A DNA stretch of 64,000 nucleotides from Lysinibacillus sp. BPa_S21. GTDB taxonomy: Bacteria > Bacillota > Bacilli > Bacillales_A > Planococcaceae. Made by a program: the position numbers and the translations under genes. Of the stretch, positions 53,725 to 62,909 are shown piece by piece. Where the stretch lies: the NCBI RefSeq assembly GCF_023337795.1, contig NZ_JALIRS010000001.1, positions 1 through 64,000 on the forward strand, written 5' to 3'. Below the pieces are notes generated by a model. The model had not been told where the DNA came from. It ran no database searches and was given only the letters and a program-made list of their open reading frames with translations. Each line of letters starts with the position of its first letter. Within the stretch, counting starts at the first letter, position 1.

Positions 53725-55632
53725 TTGCGTAAATCTTTACCATTTGTATTAACAAAGGATCGCTCATTTTTTGAGTCATTAGGTGACTGGATGGGTGACG
53801 TCCTTTATGATGAATTACCTGAAAAGGGCTTTGAATGCCGTGATGAACAAATTTTTATGGCCTATCAAATTGAGCAGGCTTTAAAAGAGAAAAATGTGCT
53901 TTTTGCAGAGGCAGGTGTAGGGACTGGGAAAACAATTGCCTACTTACTACCGGCTGTATCCTATGCACGCTATACTGGTAAACCAGCGCTGATCGCATGT
54001 GCTGATGAAACCTTAATCGACCAGTTAGTAAAAGAGGGCGGAGATATTTATAAACTACAGAAAACGTTAGGTCTTGAAATTGATGTTCGCCTAGCAAAAT
54101 CACGAGACCAATACTTATGCTTAAAACGTTTTGAGGAAGCAGAAAAAGTAGAAACTGATGAATGGATCGATGATATTGCGTTTTCTATACCTGACGGAGT
54201 ATACGCACAGGGTTCGATGATTGCTATACAACCTTATGGTGAACGTAGCGATTATCCAACTGTTAGTGATGAAGATTGGCAAAAAGTAAACTACAATTCA
54301 ATTATGCAGTGTTCAGTATGTGACCTGCGTAATAGATGTGGTCAAACATTACATCGCGCACATTATCGTAAATCGGCAGATCTCATTATTTGTTCACAAG
54401 ATTTCTTAATGGAGCATTTAGCAACAAAGGATTCCCGTGAACGTGAAGGTCAATTAGCTTTATTGCCTGAAGTGTCAATGATTGTGCTAGATGAAGGTCA
54501 TTTATTGGAGTATGCTGCACAGAAAGCAATGACGTATAAAGTACAGGCGACAACAATTGTTCAATTGTTAGAGCGTTTAATGGTAGATGGTGTGCGAGAA
54601 CGTACATTATATGCGATGGAAAAATTACAAGATGATCACGAGCTATTTTTTGACCAGCTACGAGATGATCTAGTAGCTTCTGAAGAAGAACGTAAACGAA
54701 TTAATAAATCGTCAAATCTGTTGAAATACGGTAAACAACTTATTGCTGATGTTGAAACATTACTTGAGGAATTTGTTTTTGAATCTGAAATGTATATGAT
54801 TCCAGAGTATGAATTAAATATGGCAGAAGAGTATTTAGAACAATACGAGGCATCTTTACGTATTTTCGTAGCACAGGGAGATGCTGTTGATTGGTTAGAG
54901 GAAACTGATGGGGAGGAAACGCTCGTAATTATGCCGCGTCTCATCACAGAAGTTTTAGCAGAAAAATTATTTTCTAAAAAACTGCCAATAATATTCTCTT
55001 CAGCGACTTTATCAGTCAATAAAGATTTTTCATATATTGCCTATAGCTTAGGAATTCGTGATTATCAGTCGTTCTCTGTTCCTTCGCCATTCGATTATGA
55101 AGAAGTTATGCGAATCTATTTACATGAGCTATCGCAAAAAGGGAAAACAACGCGTGTTCAACAGCTGTTACGTGATGGCGAAAAAACATTAATCTTATTT
55201 AAATCAAAGCAAGCGATGTTAGATTTTAAAGCGGAATTACCTCTTATGGAACGGATGTATGTAGCGTTTGAGGGGGACCGTGAACTATCAGGGATTGTTC
55301 GTGATTTCCAAGAAGGCACCATCAAAACATTATGCTCCTATCATTTATGGGAGGGTCTAGATTTGCCGGAAGAGGCATTAACACGAGTGATTATTTTTGA
55401 TTTACCTTTCCCTCCACATGATCCTTTATTTGATGCGAAACGTACATTTGCAGAAAATCCATATGAAGAAGTGGAATTACCGTTCATGCAACTTCGTTTA
55501 CAACAAGGAATGGGCCGTTTAATTCGTACTTCAAATGACCATGGAGATATCCATATTTTGCTGAATGAAGAAGAAGCAAAGCAACGTGAAACATTTGAAA
55601 ATATATTAGCTGTTACACCAGAAATAAAGTAG
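53725..55632 (+). CDS. DinG/XPD-family ATP-dependent helicase (YpvA-like)
   Basis: A 635-residue superfamily 2 helicase. Walker A AEAGVGTGKTIAYLLPA near residue 72, four cysteines (YLCLKRF; CSVCDLRNRCG, near 130-205) that can bind the Fe-S cluster typical of XPD/DinG enzymes, DEAH-type VLDEGHLLEY near 255, and the C-terminal motifs IFSSATLSVNKDF, HLWEGLDLPEEALTRVIIF and QQGMGRLIRTSND (motif VI). TTG start with GAGGGGGAAC. It is in the same position as B. subtilis ypvA, downstream of ypsC. Confidence 0.92.
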   Translation: MRKSLPFVLTKDRSFFESLGDWMGDVLYDELPEKGFECRDEQIFMAYQIEQALKEKNVLFAEAGVGTGKTIAYLLPAVSYARYTGKPALIACADETLIDQLVKEGGDIYKLQKTLGLEIDVRLAKSRDQYLCLKRFEEAEKVETDEWIDDIAFSIPDGVYAQGSMIAIQPYGERSDYPTVSDEDWQKVNYNSIMQCSVCDLRNRCGQTLHRAHYRKSADLIICSQDFLMEHLATKDSREREGQLALLPEVSMIVLDEGHLLEYAAQKAMTYKVQATTIVQLLERLMVDGVRERTLYAMEKLQDDHELFFDQLRDDLVASEEERKRINKSSNLLKYGKQLIADVETLLEEFVFESEMYMIPEYELNMAEEYLEQYEASLRIFVAQGDAVDWLEETDGEETLVIMPRLITEVLAEKLFSKKLPIIFSSATLSVNKDFSYIAYSLGIRDYQSFSVPSPFDYEEVMRIYLHELSQKGKTTRVQQLLRDGEKTLILFKSKQAMLDFKAELPLMERMYVAFEGDRELSGIVRDFQEGTIKTLCSYHLWEGLDLPEEALTRVIIFDLPFPPHDPLFDAKRTFAENPYEEVELPFMQLRLQQGMGRLIRTSNDHGDIHILLNEEEAKQRETFENILAVTPEIK

Positions 55633-55672
55633 AAAAAAGCGAGATTGCACCTGCTGCAATCTCGCTTTTTTT
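55633..55672 (+). terminator. Strong terminator between the helicase and the eut locus
   Basis: AAAAAAGCGAGATTGCA pairs with TGCAATCTCGCTTTTTTT around five bases. Confidence 0.94.
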
Positions 55673-55799
55673 GTAAAGTAAAATAATATTTTTATCGTGA
55701 GATAATGTAGAACTTGAAAAAAGTGTTGAATATTTCTCTTTTAAGTTATATAGTTCTTTGTAATGCAACGAAAATTGTTGAAGGAAATTATTTTTTATA

Positions 55800-55829
55800 T
55801 TGAAAATAATTTTGCAAAAGGTTTATAAT
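55800..55829 (+). promoter_or_regulatory. SigA-type promoter of eutW
   Basis: TTGAAA (55800-55805) - 18 bp - TATAAT (55824-55829), about 40-45 bases upstream of the eutW start. Confidence 0.7.
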
Positions 55830-55876
55830 GATGAAAAGGAATTTTAAGAATAATCAAATTAATAGTTGGTTATTTT

Positions 55877-57319
55877 GTGATAGGGGGTTTGAGCCTGTCG
55901 AACATTCAAACGTTGTGCCAAAAATATACGAGCTTATCTGCAATAGATGTAGAAAAGTTAATAGAAATAGAAGCTACATTATCGTATTATGCTGAGTTGA
56001 CAGATTGTTATATGTTCATAGATTGCATGCTGGAAAACTTACCACATGCCATTGTTGTAGCAGAGGCTTTCCCAAAAACAGAATGGGGCTTATACGAAAA
56101 ATCTGTAATTGGTAAGTTTGTCTTCGAAAGCTTCGAGCCAGCAGTATTTACTGCTTTTAAAAATAAAGAAAAATCGTCCATTACTAGAGCCATCACACAG
56201 GAAGGTATAACGGTTGAACAAAACGTTGTCCCTCTCTTTAATGACAACCAGCAGGTTATTGCAGTGTTGATCCAGGAAAAACAGGTGGTTATACAAACCA
56301 CACCTAAAAGCGATTTTCGACAAATGCCTTTTGCATTAATTGAGCATATTGTAGAGCAAAATTCTCAACCGATTCCAGTAGTTTCTGATTTGCTAGTAGA
56401 ATCTATTATTCTCACAAATCATGAGAACAAAGTCATCTATAGCAACCCTGCCGGCTACCGATTAATATCCGAACTATCAGGGCTAGAACGTTTTGACAAC
56501 GTTGCATTGAATAAGATTTTACCTTTTTTACAGGAGGTCTATGATAAAGGTGACGATGTCTTTTTCTTAGAAATTACGATTGATCGTAAATCCTTTATAG
56601 TGAAAAAAATTCCTATTCGACATCAAAACGATAAAGTGACACTCCTCATTATTCATGATCTTACAGAGCTAAAGTTGAAGGAAAATGAATTAATGATGAA
56701 AACATTTGCTATACGAGAAATTCATCATAGGGTGAAAAATAATTTACAGACAGTTACAAGTCTATTGCGCTTGCAAATGCGAAATGATTTGTCAGCTTCC
56801 AGTGCAAGTGCTTTTCTAGAGGCGTTAAATCGAATATATAGTATTTCATCTGTTTATGAACTTATTTTAGAAAATGAGGATAATGCTGAAGAGAAAGTGG
56901 ACGTTATCGCGTTGTCTAAAAAGATTGGCAATAAAATGGTTGGGACATCCAACACACCATCTATTCAGTTAACTTTTCATGATGATAATGTACAGTTATT
57001 TTGTCATTCTAAGAAAGCTGTTTCGCTCGCGTTAATCATTTGTGAGCTACTGCAAAATGCACTGAAATATGCTTTTATTGGTCGTGAGGAGGGTAAAATC
57101 GACATTCAATTTCAACAGGATGCTTCCACTATTTCACTAGATATTTCTGACAACGGCGTTGGAATGCAAGAGGTGAAGGCATCATTTGGAATGGAGATTA
57201 TTATAAGGCTTGTTGAATATGATTTAGCTGGCGCATTTTCAATTATCCCTAGTGAACAAGGTACACATACTCAAATTCAGTTCCCTGTAAGTGAGGAGGT
57301 ATTTATCCTAAATGACTAG
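55877..57319 (+). CDS. eutW: Ethanolamine-sensing histidine kinase EutW
   Basis: A cytoplasmic kinase of about 480 residues. The N-terminal EutW/Pdtas-type sensor domain (about 10-150) starts LSNIQTLCQKYTSLSAIDVE and contains IDCMLENLPHAIVVAEAFP. A PAS-like domain follows (about 175-275), then a HisKA_2 region with REIHHRVKNNLQTVTSLLRL (phospho-His near 288) and HATPase with ICELLQNALKYAF and ISDNGVGM. In Enterococcus and Listeria EutW phosphorylates EutV in response to ethanolamine. GGGGG lies between GTG 55877 and TTG 55889, so the exact start is uncertain. It overlaps eutV by 8 bases. Confidence 0.92.
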   Translation: MIGGLSLSNIQTLCQKYTSLSAIDVEKLIEIEATLSYYAELTDCYMFIDCMLENLPHAIVVAEAFPKTEWGLYEKSVIGKFVFESFEPAVFTAFKNKEKSSITRAITQEGITVEQNVVPLFNDNQQVIAVLIQEKQVVIQTTPKSDFRQMPFALIEHIVEQNSQPIPVVSDLLVESIILTNHENKVIYSNPAGYRLISELSGLERFDNVALNKILPFLQEVYDKGDDVFFLEITIDRKSFIVKKIPIRHQNDKVTLLIIHDLTELKLKENELMMKTFAIREIHHRVKNNLQTVTSLLRLQMRNDLSASSASAFLEALNRIYSISSVYELILENEDNAEEKVDVIALSKKIGNKMVGTSNTPSIQLTFHDDNVQLFCHSKKAVSLALIICELLQNALKYAFIGREEGKIDIQFQQDASTISLDISDNGVGMQEVKASFGMEIIIRLVEYDLAGAFSIIPSEQGTHTQIQFPVSEEVFILND

Positions 57320-57890
57320 GAAAGTTATGATTGTCGAAGATGAGTCACTTATTGCAATTGATTTGAAGTTTATGCTCGAGGATAACGGCTACGAAGTGGT
57401 AGCACAAGCGAATAATGGAGAATCAGCAATTGAGTTGGCTTTTACACATAAGCCACAGTTAATCTTAATGGACATTAAAATGCCAAAGTTGGATGGTTTA
57501 AAAGCAAGCAAAATTATTGAACAGCAGCTCGGTATACCGGTGCTATTTATTTCAGCTTATAGTGAAAAAGAATTGTTACTGTACATGAAGCAGGATAATA
57601 TTTTAGGCTATGTCATGAAACCATTTTCTGAGAGGAATGTCCTGCCAGCGTTGGAAGTGGCGTTTCACCAGATTGATAAGTTCAACCGCCTAAACGGAGA
57701 ATTGCTGCATAAACAAACAGAATTAGAAAAGCGAAAGATAATCGAACGAGCAAAAGGGTTGCTTATGAAGGCAGAAAACCTTAGTGAGGACGAAGCTTAT
57801 AAAAAAATTCGCACTGAGAGTATGCGGGCTCAACAGGAAATGGCGCTAATTGCAAGGCGCATTATCAATACCTTACAAGTAAATAGTTAA
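57312..57890 (+). CDS. eutV: ANTAR-domain response regulator EutV
   Basis: A 192-residue regulator. Receiver domain with EDE near residue 9, phospho-Asp in LILMDIKMPKLDG near 54, Ser in LFISAYSEKE and Lys in YVMKPFSE; coiled coil (about 120-140); and an ANTAR RNA-binding domain (about 133-188) with RAKGLLMKAENLSEDEAY and RRIINTL. Phosphorylated EutV dimers bind paired hexaloop hairpins in nascent RNA and prevent formation of an overlapping terminator. A matching hairpin-terminator arrangement begins at the stop codon of this very gene, upstream of eutH. Confidence 0.95.
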   Translation: MTRKVMIVEDESLIAIDLKFMLEDNGYEVVAQANNGESAIELAFTHKPQLILMDIKMPKLDGLKASKIIEQQLGIPVLFISAYSEKELLLYMKQDNILGYVMKPFSERNVLPALEVAFHQIDKFNRLNGELLHKQTELEKRKIIERAKGLLMKAENLSEDEAYKKIRTESMRAQQEMALIARRIINTLQVNS

Positions 57891-57906
57891 AGCAAAGACG
57901 CTTTGA
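57887..57906 (+). promoter_or_regulatory. Candidate ANTAR (EutV) antiterminator hairpin
   Basis: TTAAAGC (57887-57893), loop AAAGAC (57894-57899), GCTTTGA (57900-57906). The six-base loop has A at position 1 and G at position 4, the ANTAR-target rule. Its loop and 3' strand overlap the 5' strand of the following terminator, so the two structures exclude each other. It starts inside the last codons of eutV. The expected first hairpin (P1) slightly upstream is not clear to me. Confidence 0.65.
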
Positions 57907-57938
57907 AGAGGTTTCCTCTTTCAATGCGTCTTTTTTTT
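57894..57938 (+). terminator. Regulated terminator between eutV and eutH
   Basis: AAAGACGCTTTGAAGAGG pairs imperfectly with CCTCTTTCAATGCGTCTTT around TTT, followed by TTTTTTTAT. It separates the regulatory genes from eutH onward. Confidence 0.9.
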
Positions 57939-57971
57939 ATAAATAGAAAAATCAAAGGGGGGATGAGAAGG

Positions 57972-59234
57972 ATGGCAATGATAGGAACGATAATCGTTTA
58001 TATTATTATGATTTGTGCAGTTTTAGGGGCAATCGGAGCAATTCGAGATGCTGAATATGGAATCGGAAAAGAGTTTATGAATGGTATTCATACGGTTGGA
58101 CATATTTTTGTACCTGCTGCAGGGATCATGGCTGCTATACCTTACTTAACATGGTTTATAAGTCATTTTATTAGTCCGATTTTTGAATGGATTGGTGCTG
58201 ATCCAGCAATTGCAGCCACAACAATTTTAGCTTCGGACATGGGAGGATACCAATTAGCAAATGCGTTAAAGGAGTCTTATGAAGGATGGGTTATGGCTCT
58301 GGTGGTAGGGTTTATGTCAGGCGCAACAATTGTGTTCTCTATTCCAATGGGTCTTGCCATGTTAGATAAGCGAGATCATAAATATATGGCTTTAGGTATT
58401 ATGGCGGGTGTTTTAACTATTCCGATTGGCGCATTTATATCTTCTATTTTGATTGTGATATTCAATACAGATGTTCGTGAAGTAATTAGTACAACAGCGG
58501 CACCAACATATGTTTTTGCCATTTCTGTTTTACAAATATTAATTAATTTATTGCCTTTATTTATTTTCGTCGTGTTAATTGCGTTAGGTCTAAAACTAAT
58601 TCCAAATGGCATGATCAAAGGTTTCATGATTTTTGGACGCGTGATGGATGCGGCTATCAAGCTTGTTCTAGTGTTCTCAATTGTAGAAATTTTCACAGGT
58701 ATTTTTACAAAGGTTTTTGGTGCATGGGGCTTTGATCCGATCATGGCGGATAAAGTCGATCAATTCCGGGCACTTGAAACTGCTGGGTACATCGGTATTA
58801 TGCTAGCGGGTGCATTTCCAATGGTGTACTTAATAAGAAAATATGCATCGAAACCTTTAGAAGCAGCAGGTGGAAAGTTAGGCCTTTCATCAGTAGGAAG
58901 CGCAGGTATTTTAGCGACAATTGCTAACATTTTAGCCATGTTTACACTTATTCGACACATGCCACCGAAAGATAAGGTCATTAACATTTCCTTTGGAGTT
59001 TGTTCAGCATTCCTTTTAGGGGATCATTTATCGTTTACGGCTAACTTCCAACCGACCATCATTTTACCAGTAATTACTGGTAAATTTTTGGCGGGTGTTA
59101 TCGCAATTATCTTAGCCTATAAGCTATCTGTTCCAACTGCTTTAAGGCTTGAACAAGAGGATCGTAAGGCAGGGATTATTAAAGAAGGTGAATACCTAAC
59201 AGATAAAAATCTTGAAAGAGGTGATGGGGTGTGA
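57972..59234 (+). CDS. eutH: Ethanolamine transporter EutH
   Basis: A membrane protein of about 420 residues with ten or more helices. Matches EutH in size and in segments such as EYGIGKEFMNGIHTVGHIFVP near residue 30, ILASDMGGYQLANALKES near 90 and LLGDHLSFTANFQP near the end. It facilitates entry of ethanolamine. ATG 57972 lies nine bases after AAAGGGGGG; ATG 57963 abuts that site. Its stop overlaps the eutS GTG start. It is the first gene behind the candidate EutV-controlled terminator. Confidence 0.94.
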   Translation: MAMIGTIIVYIIMICAVLGAIGAIRDAEYGIGKEFMNGIHTVGHIFVPAAGIMAAIPYLTWFISHFISPIFEWIGADPAIAATTILASDMGGYQLANALKESYEGWVMALVVGFMSGATIVFSIPMGLAMLDKRDHKYMALGIMAGVLTIPIGAFISSILIVIFNTDVREVISTTAAPTYVFAISVLQILINLLPLFIFVVLIALGLKLIPNGMIKGFMIFGRVMDAAIKLVLVFSIVEIFTGIFTKVFGAWGFDPIMADKVDQFRALETAGYIGIMLAGAFPMVYLIRKYASKPLEAAGGKLGLSSVGSAGILATIANILAMFTLIRHMPPKDKVINISFGVCSAFLLGDHLSFTANFQPTIILPVITGKFLAGVIAIILAYKLSVPTALRLEQEDRKAGIIKEGEYLTDKNLERGDGV

Positions 59235-59572
59235 GTGAAGAAAAGAAACGGTTTATTCAGGAATTTGTGCCAGGTAAGCAACTAACATTGAGCCATCTAA
59301 TAGCAAATCCTGATCCAGACATGTTTCAAAAGTTGGGCATTCAAGAAGCGGGTGCACTGGGCATCATGACATGTACACCGAGTGAGACAGTAATTATTGC
59401 AGGAGATTTAGCAACAAAGTCAGCCAATGTAAAACTAGGGTTTTTAGATCGCTTTACTGGCAGTCTTGTTATTGTTGGTAGTGTTTCTGAGGTTGAAATG
59501 GCGATGTTAGAGATCAATCGTTTTCTATCAGAGATGCTAGGCTATACACCATCAAAAATAACGAAATCATAG
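59231..59572 (+). CDS. eutS: Microcompartment shell protein EutS
   Basis: A 113-residue circularly permuted BMC-domain hexamer protein. Almost co-linear with E. coli EutS: FIQEFVPGKQLTLSHLIANP, EAGALGIMTCTPSETVIIAG, LGFLDRFTGSLVIVGSVSEV and a C-terminal ITKS. EutS hexamers are bent and form edges of the Eut microcompartment shell. GTG start within the eutH stop region (GTGTGAGTG), implying coupling. Confidence 0.96.
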   Translation: MSEEKKRFIQEFVPGKQLTLSHLIANPDPDMFQKLGIQEAGALGIMTCTPSETVIIAGDLATKSANVKLGFLDRFTGSLVIVGSVSEVEMAMLEINRFLSEMLGYTPSKITKS

Positions 59573-59582
59573 GATGTGCCGT

Positions 59583-60080
59583 ATGAAAAATCGAGTAATG
59601 ATAATAGGCGGTGTGCAAGCAGGTAAGTCGACACTGATGAATGCGTTATTGGGGAAAGATGGACAAGCTAATAAAACACAGGCGCTCGTTTATGATGACT
59701 GGATTGTTGATACACCTGGAGAATATATAGAAAATCCGATGTATTACAAAAACATCATGGCAACATCGCTTGAAGTGACACATGTGATTTATTTGCAGGA
59801 TGCCACGTCATCAAAGAGTGTTTTTCCTCCGCAATTTAGCTTAGGAATTCCCAAAATACAAATTGGTGTCATAACAAAAATTGATGCACCCCATGCAGAT
59901 GTAGAGAGAGCAACAGCGTTAATACAAAATGTCATGACGCATGGTCCAATTGTGAAAACTTCTTCGTGGCAAAAGCTTGGTATTGAATTTATTGCGCTAC
60001 TTATTCAGATCAATTCTGACGAAGAAATTCGTCAATTTGTGAAGGATCGTGATAGTCCTTATCTCATGTATTGCCAGTAA
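59583..60080 (+). CDS. eutP: EutP, P-loop protein / acetate kinase-like
   Basis: A 165-residue small GTPase-like protein. Walker A IGGVQAGKSTLMNAL near residue 8, DTPGEYIENPMYYKN (switch region with the EutP-specific GEY), and TKIDAPHADVERA (NKxD-like) near 100. EutP homologues have been reported to have acetate kinase activity and occur next to eutS. ATG 59583 is preferred, with AGGATGTG upstream; an in-frame ATG lies nine bases before it. Confidence 0.93.
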   Translation: MKNRVMIIGGVQAGKSTLMNALLGKDGQANKTQALVYDDWIVDTPGEYIENPMYYKNIMATSLEVTHVIYLQDATSSKSVFPPQFSLGIPKIQIGVITKIDAPHADVERATALIQNVMTHGPIVKTSSWQKLGIEFIALLIQINSDEEIRQFVKDRDSPYLMYCQ

Positions 60081-60099
60081 TGGCTAGAGGGGGAGTAAG

Positions 60100-61524
60100 T
60101 TGAAGACAGAAAAAATTTATAGTGCAGGCATTGATATTGGGACAAGTACAACAAAGATGGTTGTCAGTAGTTTTCTGTTGAAAAACGTTGCAGGTGTAAC
60201 GCATGTGCCGCGAATTGAAATTATTGACAAAACGGTTCTACATCAAAGTCCGATTATTAAAACACCATTTATCAATAAAGAAATGATCGATATGGAAAAA
60301 ATCGAGCAATTTATTTTTCAACAATATCAATTGGCCCAAATTGCACCAGCAGACATTTCGACAGGTGCCATTATCATTACGGGCGAATCTGCAACAAAGG
60401 AAAATGCTAGCGAAGTTGTTCATGCGATTTCAGATGCAGCCGGACACTTTTTAGTCGCTACTGCTGGCCCGGATTTGGAAGGTATTATTGCAGCAAAAGG
60501 CGCAGGTACCTTACAACAATCTAAAAATACAGCCAAAATTATCGCGAACATTGATATTGGTGGTGGTACGGCAAATATAGCAGTAATGCAGTTCGGAGAA
60601 GTAATGGGGACGTGTACATTGCATGTCGGTGGAAGACTTATAGAATTTCAGAATGGCAATGTCCAATCGATTTCACCACCCCTTATGAAACTGATGGAGA
60701 AATGGTCAAAGCCATTGAAGGTTGGCGATTCAGCAGAAGATGTTCGTGTCGCAAGACTAATCCAAGAGATGGCGGATATTTTAGCGAAGACGCTAAGCGG
60801 ACAATTAACAGACGAACAACATCCATTATTGCTAGGACATTTACCAACTTGGAATAAACCTGTTGAAGCAATTGTTTTTTCCGGTGGAGTAGCTGCCTGT
60901 ATTTATGAAAATGAATGTTCAAGTCGTCAGTATGATGATATCGGAGAAAAATTAGCAAAAAGTCTTTTGCAGCATGAACAGCTACAATCCTTTTTATGGC
61001 TAAAACCAGAGGAAACAGCTAGGGCAACAGTGACTGGTGCGGGTACGCAAACAACTGAGATTAGTGGTGCAACGATTCAGGTAGATGCAGAAGTATTACC
61101 TTTAAAAAATGTACCTGTCTTTGATTGCCATATGGATACGAACAACAAAGAATTCGACTATGCGGTGAAAACAGCTATTGAACGAGCCGATGCTCTATTT
61201 TCTATACAGGAGAGTCGCTGGCCGTTTGCACTCTATTTTAGTCAGTTACCATATTTAAGTTTTCAGGACGTCCATGTATTATGTGAGGCTATTTTGAAGC
61301 ATTTAGCGACGAGAAGCTCCAAGGAAATACCAATTATCATAGTCATTCAGTCAGATTATGCAAAGGTTATTGGGCAAACGATACAAGCACTCAATCAAAC
61401 AGTTCCCGTCATTTGCATCGATCAAATCAAAGTAGAAACAGGTGATTATATTGACATTGGGGAAGTACTACCTTCTGGTGTTGTCCCGGTCGTTGTAAAA
61501 ACACTTGCTTTCCACTCAAAGTAA
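60100..61524 (+). CDS. eutA: Ethanolamine ammonia-lyase reactivase EutA
   Basis: A 474-residue actin/Hsp70-like ATPase that removes damaged cobalamin from ethanolamine ammonia-lyase. Phosphate-1 motif AGIDIGTSTTKMVVSS at the N-terminus, phosphate-2 NIDIGGGTANIAVM near residue 152, and adenosine motif FSGGVAACIYEN near 265. TTG start with GAGGGGGAG. It precedes eutBC as in other Firmicutes eut operons. Confidence 0.95.
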   Translation: MKTEKIYSAGIDIGTSTTKMVVSSFLLKNVAGVTHVPRIEIIDKTVLHQSPIIKTPFINKEMIDMEKIEQFIFQQYQLAQIAPADISTGAIIITGESATKENASEVVHAISDAAGHFLVATAGPDLEGIIAAKGAGTLQQSKNTAKIIANIDIGGGTANIAVMQFGEVMGTCTLHVGGRLIEFQNGNVQSISPPLMKLMEKWSKPLKVGDSAEDVRVARLIQEMADILAKTLSGQLTDEQHPLLLGHLPTWNKPVEAIVFSGGVAACIYENECSSRQYDDIGEKLAKSLLQHEQLQSFLWLKPEETARATVTGAGTQTTEISGATIQVDAEVLPLKNVPVFDCHMDTNNKEFDYAVKTAIERADALFSIQESRWPFALYFSQLPYLSFQDVHVLCEAILKHLATRSSKEIPIIIVIQSDYAKVIGQTIQALNQTVPVICIDQIKVETGDYIDIGEVLPSGVVPVVVKTLAFHSK

Positions 61525-61535
61525 GGAGGATGAAT

Positions 61536-62900
61536 GTGAATCTATCGGTGATATTTGGTGGAGAGAAATATAATTTTAATTCATTAAAGGATGTAATGGC
61601 CAAGGCCAATGAAGAAAAATCAGGGGATCAGCTAGCTGGAATTGCGGCTGAATCTGTTCAGCAACGAATTGCGGCAAAAGCTGTTCTAAGTGAGTTATTA
61701 GTAAAGGATATAAGAGAACATCCATTAGTTCCTCCTGAAAATGATGAAGTAACACGCATTATTGAAGGAGATATCAATGAGCAAATTTATGGAGAAATTA
61801 AAAACTGGAGTATCGAGCAACTAAGAGAATACATTTTATCCAATGAAACAGGCGATCGGGAATTAAAACGATTAAGCAAAGGCATGAATTCAGAAATTAT
61901 TGCTGCGGTTACAAAGCTGATGTCCAACTTAGATCTCGTCCATGCTGCCAATAAAGTGGAAATACTGTCAACTTGTAATAGTACGATCGGACAAAAGGGC
62001 ACACTTTCCTCAAGATTACAGCCGAATCATCCAACAGACAATATTGACGGTATTATCGCTTCATTAAAAGAAGGATTGTCCTATGGTATTGGCGATGCGG
62101 TTATTGGGATTAATCCAGTCGATGACTCAGTTGAAAGTGTGAAGAAAGTATTGCAAGCCACAAAGGAGTTTATCAATGATTGGTCGATACCTACGCAAAA
62201 CTGTGTGTTAGCACATATTACAACACAGATGAAGGCTATTAAACAAGGTGCTCCAGCCGATATGATTTTCCAAAGTATTGCCGGAACGGAAAGTGCGAAT
62301 CGCTCGTTTGGTATTTCTGCTGACCTAATAAGGGAAGCAGAGGAGCTTGTGAAAAAGCAAGGAACAGGAACTGGCCCGAATTTATTTTACTTTGAAACTG
62401 GGCAAGGTTCAGAGCTATCTGCTGAGGCACATATGGGGATTGACCAAGTAACACTTGAATCGCGAAATTACGGCTTTGCTAGACATTTTAATCCGTATAT
62501 TGTGAACACGGTTGTTGGCTTTATTGGACCGGAGTATTTATACAATAACAAACAGGTTATACGGGCAGGACTAGAAGATCACTTTATGGGCAAAATGCAC
62601 GGCATCCCAATGGGCGTTGATATTTGTTACACGAACCATATTAAGGCAGACCAAAATGATATTGAAGATTTAAGTGTTTTATTAACAGCTGCTGGTGTCA
62701 ACTTTATTATAGCTGCACCGATGGGCGATGATATTATGCTGAACTATCAATCCATGAGCTTCCATGATGTCGCTACATTACTTCAAACGTTTGGTAAAAA
62801 ACCAGCACCTGCATTTCTAGCATGGTTAGAAAAAATGGGCATTTATGAAAATGGTTATCTATCTGCAAGAGCTGGCGATTTATCAATATTTGAAAGGTAG
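61536..62900 (+). CDS. eutB: Ethanolamine ammonia-lyase, large subunit EutB
   Basis: Catalytic (beta/alpha)8-barrel subunit (454 residues) of the adenosylcobalamin enzyme that splits ethanolamine into acetaldehyde and ammonia. Conserved blocks: AKANEEKSGDQLAGIAAES near residue 24, LQPNHPTDN, GLSYGIGDAVIGINPVDDS near 185, NCVLAHITTQMKAI, LFYFETGQGSELSAEAH near 285, and VVGFIGPEYLYNNKQVIRAG. The GTG at 61536 lies six bases after AAGGAGGA; ATG 61530 abuts it. Confidence 0.96.
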   Translation: MNLSVIFGGEKYNFNSLKDVMAKANEEKSGDQLAGIAAESVQQRIAAKAVLSELLVKDIREHPLVPPENDEVTRIIEGDINEQIYGEIKNWSIEQLREYILSNETGDRELKRLSKGMNSEIIAAVTKLMSNLDLVHAANKVEILSTCNSTIGQKGTLSSRLQPNHPTDNIDGIIASLKEGLSYGIGDAVIGINPVDDSVESVKKVLQATKEFINDWSIPTQNCVLAHITTQMKAIKQGAPADMIFQSIAGTESANRSFGISADLIREAEELVKKQGTGTGPNLFYFETGQGSELSAEAHMGIDQVTLESRNYGFARHFNPYIVNTVVGFIGPEYLYNNKQVIRAGLEDHFMGKMHGIPMGVDICYTNHIKADQNDIEDLSVLLTAAGVNFIIAAPMGDDIMLNYQSMSFHDVATLLQTFGKKPAPAFLAWLEKMGIYENGYLSARAGDLSIFER

Positions 62901-62909
62901 GTGAGTCTA

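Noticed and set aside
55670-55876. Adenosylcobalamin riboswitch upstream of eutW
   Set aside because: The 200-bp leader lacks the B12-box and kissing-loop sequences; only a SigA-type promoter is recognisable.
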